From the NCBI RefSeq assembly GCF_000503895.1, contig NC_022997.1:1322501-1386500 (forward strand): a stretch of 64,000 nucleotides of DNA, written 5' to 3'. Source of the stretch: Hyphomicrobium nitrativorans NL23. Its GTDB lineage: Bacteria > Pseudomonadota > Alphaproteobacteria > Rhizobiales > Hyphomicrobiaceae. The notes beneath the pieces were generated by a model, which saw nothing but the letters and a program-made list of their open reading frames with translations, made no database searches and was not told the DNA's origin. Below are positions 1 through 6,507 of this stretch, piece after piece (position 1 is the stretch's first letter; the number at the start of each line of letters is the position of its first letter). The position numbers were made by a program, and so were the translations under genes.

Positions 1-1360
1 GCCCGGCCGATGACGTGGCAAAGGCCAGAACGTCCGCGCATAGCTTATCGGCGTCCGCAGATGCGAGGCTTTCTCCTGAGCGATAGCCCGATTGCGCGAG
101 CAATTCGGCGTGCGTGCCGCGCAGGCCCGGAACATCCAGCATCAGGCGGCACTGATCCTGCCACAGCGTGATTGTACTGGCGCTGACCCAACGCGACGAC
201 ATACCCGCCGCAACGGTTGCGGCATCGGCGGCGAGGAAATCGGCGACGGTCTTGATGCCGAGCGGCGCCATGCGCTGGGCGGTGCGCGGTCCGATGGACG
301 GCGCGCGCTCGATGTCATCGCTCAGTGCAAGATAGGGCCGCAGGTTGGCGGGCGTTTGAGCGGATAGCGGTCGAGGCGATGTTTTTGCGACGGGCGCGGT
401 CTTCGTCGTGGCGAGGGCCGTGGCGCGGGCAGCGGCCTGTTGTGCTGCGCGTGGGGCTTCCACCTCCTTCGCGTAGAGTTTGCCGATGACGCGGTCGTCT
501 TCGGGCAATGTTGCGTCTACGCGGCCGGTGGTCATCAACTCGTCGTACATCGCTTCGACGACACGGCGGTCCTCGGCATCGGCAAGGCGCTTGGCAAGCG
601 TTTTCGCAGGGATCTTGATCGCGGCCATGATCGTGTCGAGGCCGAGCGAGACTTCAGGCGGCGTTGCGCCGCTTTCCGTCAATGCGCGGTCGAGCACGGT
701 TGCGAACGCGGACGCGGCATAGACGACGAGTTCCGACAGAATGGTGCGGCTCAAGTCGTCGAGGCCCGCAGGCGGGTCGGTTACGCCGAGATGCAGATCG
801 TAATGCACGATCAGTTTTTCGTAGTGGACGTTGGCTTTTTCCGCGCTGCGGCAGACGAGTTCGCGCAGCCAGCCTGGGTCTTGTCCGGCTTCCACCTCGA
901 TCTCGCCGTGGGCCGCGAGGCCCTGCGCCCGCAGGTCGTTGTACGATCTCGATATCGACCATTCGGCCGCGCGGTGGACGCTGTTCTCGGCTTCGGACTG
1001 CCCTGTGTGGAAAGGCTGCACGGGATCGGTGACGTAGTGGGAGAGCACGCCCGCGCTCCACACCGCCTCCTCCCAATCGCCGCGCGCGAGCGCATCCACA
1101 ACGAGGCCGTACCATTTCTCCGATTGGCCGAGCGCGCCGCCCCAATAGTTGTCGCGAACGTGGAGGACGTGGTTCTTGAAGTCCTTGAACTCGTTGTCCG
1201 GCGCCTTCGCGCCCTGCATGTAGATTTCTGCGTGCTTCAGGAACAGGCGGCGCCAGCCCTCGGCGTCCGCGTTTTCAAGCGAGCGCAGCGCATCGAGCGC
1301 CAGTTTGTGATGCGTGCCCGTGGCGTGGGCGGCGTAGACGATCCGGAACAGCAGGGACAT
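1..1360 (-). CDS. Zinc-dependent phospholipase C-like protein with C-terminal helix-hairpin-helix (DUF4332-like) domain, 3' end cut by window
   Basis: An open frame runs from ATG at 1360 to the window edge without a stop, giving at least 453 residues. The start has GAGGGAG 5-11 bases upstream. Residues 1-200 are mostly helical and carry histidine/aspartate motifs of the zinc-dependent phospholipase C/S1-P1 nuclease fold: AAHATGTHH near residue 11, NHVLHVRDNYW near 63, and SHYVTDPVQPFHT with H108, D112 and H118, then H129. A linker rich in Ala, Pro and Thr follows. Residues of about 345-450 contain two helix-hairpin-helix-like pieces (PSIGPRTAQRMAPLGIKT and DVPGLRGTHAELLAQSGY), as in DUF4332 proteins. 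No signal peptide is seen, so a cytosolic location is inferred. Substrate is unknown. The family call is fairly sure; enzymatic activity is inferred only. Confidence 0.8.
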   Translation of the reverse strand, partial: MSLLFRIVYAAHATGTHHKLALDALRSLENADAEGWRRLFLKHAEIYMQGAKAPDNEFKDFKNHVLHVRDNYWGGALGQSEKWYGLVVDALARGDWEEAVWSAGVLSHYVTDPVQPFHTGQSEAENSVHRAAEWSISRSYNDLRAQGLAAHGEIEVEAGQDPGWLRELVCRSAEKANVHYEKLIVHYDLHLGVTDPPAGLDDLSRTILSELVVYAASAFATVLDRALTESGATPPEVSLGLDTIMAAIKIPAKTLAKRLADAEDRRVVEAMYDELMTTGRVDATLPEDDRVIGKLYAKEVEAPRAAQQAAARATALATTKTAPVAKTSPRPLSAQTPANLRPYLALSDDIERAPSIGPRTAQRMAPLGIKTVADFLAADAATVAAGMSSRWVSASTITLWQDQCRLMLDVPGLRGTHAELLAQSGYRSGESLASADADKLCADVLAFATSSAG

Positions 1361-1462
1361 GCGTCTCCCTCTCGGCAGCATGAGCAACTCTCTCAAGCTT
1401 TTTTGGGCCGAGTCGGGGCGTCGGGTGAAGGCTTGGGGAGGCTTCGGCTGTGCATGAGGTGG

Positions 1463-2341
1463 CTAGAGGAAGCTCAAAAGCGCCTCAAGCGTCTCTTCGG
1501 GGGCTTCCTCAGGGAGAAAATGGCCGCAGTCGAGGGCGCGCCCCGTGACCTCTGCCGCCGACTTTTTGCGCCATTCGGCCAGCACGTCGAATGTCTTGCC
1601 GACGATGCCGCGTTCGCCCCAGAGCACGAGCAGCGGCATCGTGAGCTTCCGGCCGGCAGCATCGCTTTCAGCGTCATGCGCGAGGTCGATGGTGGCGCCC
1701 GCGCGGTAGTCCTCGCAGGTGGCGTGAACGGCCATCGGGTCGAAGAACGACTCAACGTAGTGGCGGAGTATCCGTTCGTCGAACGCGCCATCCGTGTGGC
1801 ACCACGATGCAATGGTGTGGCGGATGTAGCGGTGCGTGTTGTTGACGATCATCCGCTCGGGAAAGTCTGCGGGCTGGATGAGGAAGAACCAGTGATAGTA
1901 CGCGGTCGCGAAGGCTTTGTCGGTGGCGGCGTACATCGTGTCCGTCGGACAGATGTCGAGGAGCGCCAAGCGCTCGACCGCGTCCGCACGATCGAGCGCG
2001 AGGCGGTGGGCGACGCGGGCGCCGCGGTCATGGCCGACGAGGCGGAAGCGCGGGAAGCCGAGTGCGCGCATCAGGGCCACCTGATCCGCAGCCATCGCGC
2101 GCTTGGAATACGTCTCGTGATTGCCGCCGCCGGGAGGTTTGCAAGATTCGCCATATCCGCGGAGATCGGCTGCAACCACGGTGAATTTCTTCGCAAGAGG
2201 CCCGGCGATCTTGCGCCAGCAGGCGCGGGTTTGCGGGTACCCATGCAGCAGAAGCAGCGGCGGGCCTTCGCCGCCCACGTAGGCTGCGATCTCAATGCCG
2301 TTGCCCACCGGGATGGTGTGTGATGTAAAGCCCTCGAACAT
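1463..2341 (-). CDS. Haloacetate (fluoroacetate-type) dehalogenase, alpha/beta hydrolase
   Basis: The 292-residue alpha/beta hydrolase matches the fluoroacetate dehalogenase subfamily, which hydrolyses the C-F or C-Cl bond of 2-haloacetates to glycolate. Visible residues are the oxyanion HGYPQ at 33-37, nucleophile D105 in GHDRGAR with R106 and R109 for carboxylate binding, D129 as charge relay, the H150-W151 pair (in YYHWFF) that binds the halide, Y212 and base H274. Spacing follows the Rhodopseudomonas palustris RPA1163 enzyme with a constant small offset. The start at 2341 is set by AGGAGG 6 bases upstream; longer upstream starts lack this. It is divergent from the FAH-family hydrolase with about 50 bp between them. 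Epoxide hydrolase activity is the main alternative, but the HW pair argues for a dehalogenase. Confidence 0.85.
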   Translation of the reverse strand: MFEGFTSHTIPVGNGIEIAAYVGGEGPPLLLLHGYPQTRACWRKIAGPLAKKFTVVAADLRGYGESCKPPGGGNHETYSKRAMAADQVALMRALGFPRFRLVGHDRGARVAHRLALDRADAVERLALLDICPTDTMYAATDKAFATAYYHWFFLIQPADFPERMIVNNTHRYIRHTIASWCHTDGAFDERILRHYVESFFDPMAVHATCEDYRAGATIDLAHDAESDAAGRKLTMPLLVLWGERGIVGKTFDVLAEWRKKSAAEVTGRALDCGHFLPEEAPEETLEALLSFL

Positions 2342-2393
2342 CGGCGGCCTCCTGCTGCCCAGCATACCCACAGTGTAGAATCGGGGAGATCTC

Positions 2394-3242
2394 ATGAAGC
2401 TAGTACGGTTCGGAGCCATCGGTGCGGAAAAGCCCGGCCTCGTCGACGCGGATGGAAAGATCCGCGATCTCTCGGCGCATGTGGCCGACATCTCGGGCGA
2501 TACGCTGGGAGCCGAAAGTCTCGCGCGCCTCCGGACCATCGATCCCGCATCGCTGCCGCTTGCGCCCGAAGGCGTGCGCCTCGGTGCGCCGGTTGCGCGT
2601 CCGTGGAGCTTCATCGCCATCGGTCTCAACTACGTCGATCACGCAAAGGAAACGGGACAGGAGATTCCCTCCGAACCGATCCTCTTCAACAAGCTCGGCA
2701 ACACGGTTTCCGGCCCGTTTGACGACGTGATCTATCCCAAAGGTGCGAACCGCATGGATTGGGAGGTCGAGATCGCCTTCGTCGTCGGCAAGCGGGCACG
2801 CTACGTCGAGGAGAAAGACGCGATGGATTACGTCGCGGGTTATGCGGTCTGCAACGACGTCTCGGAGCGCCGCTTCCAGTCGAAGCGCAATGGGCAGTGG
2901 GTGAAGGGCAAGGCGTGCGAAACGTTCGGTCCGCTCGGCCCCTGGCTCGTCACGACGGACGAGATCACCGATCCGCACAACCTTTCGATGTCGCTCAAGG
3001 TCAACGGCGAGCTAAAGCAGACGGGCTCGACGTCGACCATGATCTTCTCGATCCCGTATCTCCTCTCGTACATCTCGCAGTTCATGGTGCTCGAAGCGGG
3101 CGACGTGGTGACGACCGGCACGCCGCCGGGCGTCGGCTGCGGAATGAAGCCGCCGCAGTACCTCGTGGCGGGCGACGTGATGGAGCTTGAGATCGAAGGG
3201 CTCGGCCTGCAGCGCCAGACGGTGGTTCCGTTCACGGGCTGA
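2394..3242 (+). CDS. Fumarylacetoacetate hydrolase (FAH) family protein
   Basis: This 282-residue protein has the FAH fold used by enzymes that hydrolyse or decarboxylate 2,4-diketo acids (fumarylpyruvate hydrolase, 2,4-diketo-3-deoxyfuconate hydrolase, ureidoglycolate lyase-like). An N-terminal cap region (1-70) leads into the catalytic domain starting at GLNYVDHAKETG. The metal-binding acidic residues sit in DWEVEIAFVVGK, and the conserved stretch YAVCNDVSERRFQ and the end motif TTGTPPGVG are present. GGGGAG lies 6-11 bases before the ATG. The substrate cannot be read from sequence. Divergent pairing with the dehalogenase suggests a small catabolic locus, but this is inference. Confidence 0.85.
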   Translation: MKLVRFGAIGAEKPGLVDADGKIRDLSAHVADISGDTLGAESLARLRTIDPASLPLAPEGVRLGAPVARPWSFIAIGLNYVDHAKETGQEIPSEPILFNKLGNTVSGPFDDVIYPKGANRMDWEVEIAFVVGKRARYVEEKDAMDYVAGYAVCNDVSERRFQSKRNGQWVKGKACETFGPLGPWLVTTDEITDPHNLSMSLKVNGELKQTGSTSTMIFSIPYLLSYISQFMVLEAGDVVTTGTPPGVGCGMKPPQYLVAGDVMELEIEGLGLQRQTVVPFTG

Positions 3243-3257
3243 TCGAACGAGCAGAGT

Positions 3258-3284
3258 GGCAGGCTATCGTTGGCCTGCCGCTTT
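3258..3284 (+). terminator. Possible terminator hairpin between convergent genes
   Basis: GGCAGGC (3258-3264) and GCCTGCC (3273-3279) form a 7-bp stem with an 8-base loop, followed by GCTTTC. It sits between the convergent FAH-family and tonB genes. The T tract is weak, so function is uncertain. Confidence 0.4.
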
Positions 3285-3326
3285 CAGTACATCGGCGTGT
3301 CCGCGATCCCGTGCGAAAAAGCGGGA

Positions 3327-4094
3327 TCAGCGTACCGAGAATTTGAACGGTACGGAGACGACGAGCGGGCCGTCGTTTGCTTCGTTCGGCATCGGCGGGA
3401 ACGGGGCGGCGCGCGTGATCGATTCGATGGCGGCGTTATCGAGGATCTGATGGCCGGAGCTCTTCGCGATCTCGCTGGAGAGGAGCTCACCCTGCTGCCC
3501 CACCGTGAAGCGCACGATGACGGTTCCCACGCGCTGGGAGCGTGGGCTCAGCTTCTTGCGCGCAATGTGGGAATAGAGCCGGCCGCGATAGGCGGAGATC
3601 GCGGTTGCCCGCCCGCCCTGCTGCTTGGTGCCCGTCGCGCGCTGTTCTTCGACGGACATTTCCGTTTGTTCGATGACGGCGACCTGCTCGACCTCCTGGG
3701 TCTCTTTGATCTCGTCGGGCTCGGTCTGCTCGACCACCTCATCCGGCGTTTCGCGCAGCTCTTCCGGCTCGGGCGCGAGGACGACCTCTTCTTGTGCGGG
3801 GCCGAATTCGGAGCCGATGACGTGCGGGACGTCTTCCGCGGGCGGGGGCGGCTTGACCTCCTCGATGGGCGCCGCCGCCGCGAGCATCGGCGGAGGCGCT
3901 TCCACGGCTGCGATGTCGATTTCCGCGTCGCCCATGCGCGCGAAGCCTTCGAGCGCGATGCCCTGCTCGACGACGAACGTATCCTCACCGGACCCTTCGT
4001 CGAGCGCAGCCCCGCCCGGCGAAATCAGCAGCATGCCGACAAGGGCGCCGTGCAACGCAACTGAGAACAGCCATGTGACGGCGCGCAGGGTCAT
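3327..4094 (-). CDS. tonB: TonB family energy transducer
   Basis: The 255-residue protein has one N-terminal membrane anchor (about residues 7-25), a long acidic and proline-rich periplasmic spacer (about 40-150, rich in Glu, Pro and Val), and a C-terminal TonB domain. That domain starts near AYRGRLYSHIARKKL and ends with APFPPMPNEA and a short beta strand. It would couple the inner-membrane proton gradient, through ExbB-ExbD, to outer-membrane receptors. It is the last gene of a minus-strand run (secreted protein, exbB, exbD, tonB), 27 bases after exbD, and the divergent TonB-dependent receptor is a likely partner. The spacer is more Glu-rich than the usual Lys-Pro/Glu-Pro repeat. Confidence 0.88.
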   Translation of the reverse strand: MTLRAVTWLFSVALHGALVGMLLISPGGAALDEGSGEDTFVVEQGIALEGFARMGDAEIDIAAVEAPPPMLAAAAPIEEVKPPPPAEDVPHVIGSEFGPAQEEVVLAPEPEELRETPDEVVEQTEPDEIKETQEVEQVAVIEQTEMSVEEQRATGTKQQGGRATAISAYRGRLYSHIARKKLSPRSQRVGTVIVRFTVGQQGELLSSEIAKSSGHQILDNAAIESITRAAPFPPMPNEANDGPLVVSVPFKFSVR

Positions 4095-4121
4095 AGGGGA
4101 AACCGGCTCTTCATCCTGTAC

Positions 4122-4574
4122 TTACTGCTGCATATCCGAGGCTTTTGGCTGGGACAGCAGCGACACCCGTCCGTATCCGCTTTCGCCGACGCGCCCGAGG
4201 ACGTCCATCACGTCTCCGTATGCGTTTTTCTTGTCGGCGCGGACGTAGACCACGGCGTCGCCCTCGGTTTCGCGCAGTGCGCGCAATTTCGGCACCAGCC
4301 CGTCCTGCGTGACCTGCTCGTCGCGCACATAGAGTTCGCCTTCTCCGGTGAGGGACACCACCATCGGCTTCTGGGCCTGGCTGACGCGCGTTGCAGCCGT
4401 GCTCGGCAGTTCGAGCGGAACGCCGGCGATCATGAGCGGTGCGGCGACCATGAAGATGATCAGTAGCACGAGCATCACGTCGACCATGGGCGTGATGTTG
4501 ATCTCGGCGACCGGGCGATAGCCGCCGTCGTCCTCGTCGCCAGCCGGCGCGCCGTTTCCGACCGACATGCCCAT
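4122..4574 (-). CDS. exbD: ExbD/TolR family proton-channel subunit
   Basis: The 150-residue protein has the ExbD layout. A short cytosolic start leads to [19 protein letters not shown], a single membrane helix (about 23-43) with the conserved Asp in PMVDVM, and then a periplasmic domain. With ExbB it forms the proton-driven motor that energises TonB. The ATG at 4574 overlaps the exbB stop by one base (TAATG), so translation is probably coupled. The neighbouring tonB gene favours ExbD over TolR. Confidence 0.9.
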   Translation of the reverse strand: MGMSVGNGAPAGDEDDGGYRPVAEINITPMVDVMLVLLIIFMVAAPLMIAGVPLELPSTAATRVSQAQKPMVVSLTGEGELYVRDEQVTQDGLVPKLRALRETEGDAVVYVRADKKNAYGDVMDVLGRVGESGYGRVSLLSQPKASDMQQ

Positions 4575-5292
4575 TACAAGGACGCTCCCGCGCGCAGCGG
4601 TTCGGCGCCGCCAGCGCTTCGCGCCTGCGTATCGGATTGGGGTTGCGAGAGCCGTCGCGCGAGTTCGGTGATCGTGGTGTTGCCGCGGTTCGCGCCGCGC
4701 CCGAGCGAGACGGCAATCTGGTTGTAGGCCATGACCGCCGGGATCGCGGCCGCGAGGCCGAGGGCGGTGACGAAGAGGGCTTCGGCGATGCCGGGCGCGA
4801 CGACCGCGAGCGACGTATCCTTCTGCGAGGCGATGGCGGTGAAGCTGTTCATGATGCCCCAGACGGTACCGAACAGGCCGATGAACGGCGCTGCGGAACC
4901 CGTCGTTGCGAGGAAGGGCAGACCCGCTTCGAGCCTTTGCAGCTCTGCTTTGAGAGCGCCCCGCATGGAGCGTTCGAGCCGCGCACGCAGATCCGTGCGC
5001 GACTCGTTGCGCGATGCGCCTTCGTTGGCTTCGCTGTGGGCGGCGGAGAGGAGCGTGCGCACCAGCCCGCGGGGGCGTCGGTGAGCGTGTCGTTGCCGAC
5101 GGTGCGCTCAAGGCGTTTCAGCTCACGGCGGAGCTTTGCCAGACGAACCGCCTTTTCGAAAATGATCGCCCAGCATGTCACAGACAGAACGACCAGGATC
5201 AGCATCACCGCCTTAACAACCGGGTCGGCGTCGAAGATGAAGTCCCAGATCGAAAGACTGTGATGGACGGCCTCGGGGCCAACTTGCTCCAC
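4574..5292 (-). pseudogene. exbB: ExbB/TolQ family proton channel, interrupted by a one-base frameshift
   Basis: Residues 1-76 (from GTG at 5292, with AAGGG 8 bases upstream) carry the first membrane helix in [18 protein letters not shown]. The frame then breaks. The rest of ExbB continues in another frame from about 5065, with [20 protein letters not shown] and the last two helices ([19 protein letters not shown]). One base is missing beside the C run at 5066-5068; adding one G on the coding strand gives a continuous protein of about 239 residues. All conserved ExbB segments remain intact and exbD follows with TAATG overlap. A sequencing or assembly error is therefore likely. A true null allele would disable the TonB system, and a programmed -1 shift is a weaker alternative. 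Confidence 0.85.
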
Positions 5293-5315
5293 AGTGAATA
5301 CCCTTTGCTACGCTG

Positions 5316-5753
5316 CTACTTCGACAGTTCGACGTCGGTCAGCGATTTGACGGAGAGGCGGCCAAGGCAATCCTCGATCGCGCTGGCGGGGCCCTTGCAC
5401 TCCATGACATCGTTGATCAGGAAGCTGCCGATTTCGTCGCATTTGTTATCGAGATCGAACAGTTTGACCGTGCGCTTCTTCGGCTTGAGGGGTGCCAGAT
5501 CCATCGCGAAGCGGCGGCCGATGACGCCGTTTTTTTGGAAGAGGACGAGGTCGAGCTTCAGGCTCTCGTACTCGGTGGGGCTGTCGTTATTGACGACCAA
5601 GTAGGCGCGGCAACCGCTGCCTTGGGCTTCGAGCTTGTTGAGTTCGACGGACAGGCCGGATTCCTGAGCCGCGGCCGGAAAGCCGGCAAGGGAAAGGGTG
5701 GCAAGAGCGACGATGCCGAGGGCGCTGCCTCTGGTGCGGGTGAATAGGGTCAA
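5316..5753 (-). CDS. Small secreted protein heading the exbB-exbD-tonB operon
   Basis: The 145-residue protein begins at TTG 5753, six bases after a perfect AGGAGG (5759-5764 on the top strand). It has a signal peptide (hydrophobic IVALATLSLAGF, cleavage near AAA-QE). The mature part is about 115 residues with three cysteines (GCRAYLVV, NKCDE, MECKG). I do not recognise the family with certainty; similar proteins precede exbB in related alphaproteobacteria, often annotated as Tat-pathway signal or hypothetical proteins. Its stop lies 23 bases before the exbB start, so it is probably co-transcribed. A periplasmic accessory role in TonB-dependent uptake is inferred from position alone. Confidence 0.75.
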   Translation of the reverse strand: MTLFTRTRGSALGIVALATLSLAGFPAAAQESGLSVELNKLEAQGSGCRAYLVVNNDSPTEYESLKLDLVLFQKNGVIGRRFAMDLAPLKPKKRTVKLFDLDNKCDEIGSFLINDVMECKGPASAIEDCLGRLSVKSLTDVELSK

Positions 5754-6313
5754 AAAAACCTCCTAGACTTGCAGAGTTTTTGCTGTCGGCTTGCTTGGAT
5801 TGCCCGTTTGCCACGCTGATCGGGGCGCCCTGCACGCTCTTTATCTCGTTCCATTATAACCTGACACGGCGACTCCGTCCCGCCGCAGTTCGCGCTATGT
5901 CAGAGCCCTGAGGTCCCCCGCCTAGGCCGTTGGCATTGTGTCGGTTTGACGCAGAGAGCCGCTGGTCAATATCCCAACATCGGGGGCGGAATCAACCGAT
6001 CGAATTTCAATTGTCTCGCAGAGGTGAAATCCGAGGTTCGCTCTCGAACGGTCGGGTTCGGCCCGATCTCGTGGCTCCATCAGGAAATCGGGAAAAAGTC
6101 CCGACCTGAGTGCTCGTGAGTGGAGCGTTCCATCGGGGTTCTTTCCCGCCTCTGGGCGTCTGGTTCGCGCCCATGTCCGCCCAATGCGCATGTTCCCGAT
6201 GTCTTTGACTTCCCAATGCTCTCTGGCGTTGCGGCGCTGTTTTGGCGCGTCACGCCGACACTCCGCGCAGGCGACGCTGTCCTGGTGGCAAAAGCTACGG
6301 AAAGTATCTCCGT

Positions 6314-6330
6314 ATAACACCGGATGTTAT
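6314..6330. promoter_or_regulatory. Perfect 6-5-6 palindrome, operator candidate for the TonB receptor gene
   Basis: ATAACA (6314-6319), five spacer bases and TGTTAT (6325-6330) form a perfect dyad about 180 bases before the receptor ATG. A variant of the same 17-mer lies 28 bases downstream. The regulator is unknown. The arms resemble metal-regulator half sites, but their order is opposite to the common alphaproteobacterial Zur consensus as I remember it. Confidence 0.5.
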
Positions 6331-6341
6331 GATGCGGACGA

Positions 6342-6358
6342 GCAACACCTGATGTGGT
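6342..6358. promoter_or_regulatory. Second, imperfect copy of the operator-like 17-mer
   Basis: This 17-mer matches the site at 6314-6330 at 12 of 17 positions, sharing the core AACACC-GATGT. The dyad is weaker. Centre-to-centre distance is 28 bases, close to three helical turns, which would suit cooperative binding of a dimeric regulator. Confidence 0.35.
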
Positions 6359-6507
6359 TTCGTCTTTCCCGGAATGGATTGGGAATTTGTCACTATTGTC
6401 GCAGCCGTCTCTCTCAGACATTGCTGATTTTGACCTAAACGTGGCGAACCGGACGGAAAACATCTGCCGTGTATCGCCCTGCGGGTTGTGCCTGAGGGGA
6501 GGTAGGG

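Larger units (their letters stand above)
5754..6507. other. Long divergent intergenic region upstream of the TonB operon and receptor
   Basis: No reading frame here is convincing. Several overlapping short frames on the minus strand lack ribosome sites and resemble no family I recognise. The left end holds the promoter region of the exbB-exbD-tonB operon. The right end holds two similar operator-like sites (listed separately). The middle (about 5920-6290) is unexplained. Confidence 0.55.

Noticed and set aside
440-2323. A 627-codon open frame on the plus strand
   Set aside because: It is antisense to the phospholipase-like and dehalogenase genes, has no homology and no ribosome site; GC-rich codon bias keeps such frames open.
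5060-5080. Programmed -1 frameshift signal in exbB
   Set aside because: No classical slippery heptamer or strong downstream pseudoknot could be picked out; a missing base is the simpler reading.
3327-5753. Tol-Pal system instead of TonB-ExbBD
   Set aside because: No tolB, pal or ybgF gene follows, and a TonB receptor is divergent; the TonB reading fits better.
5922-6463. Overlapping minus-strand frames of 69-132 codons upstream of the TonB receptor
   Set aside because: They overlap each other in different frames, lack ribosome sites and resemble no family. The region is reported as unexplained rather than coding.
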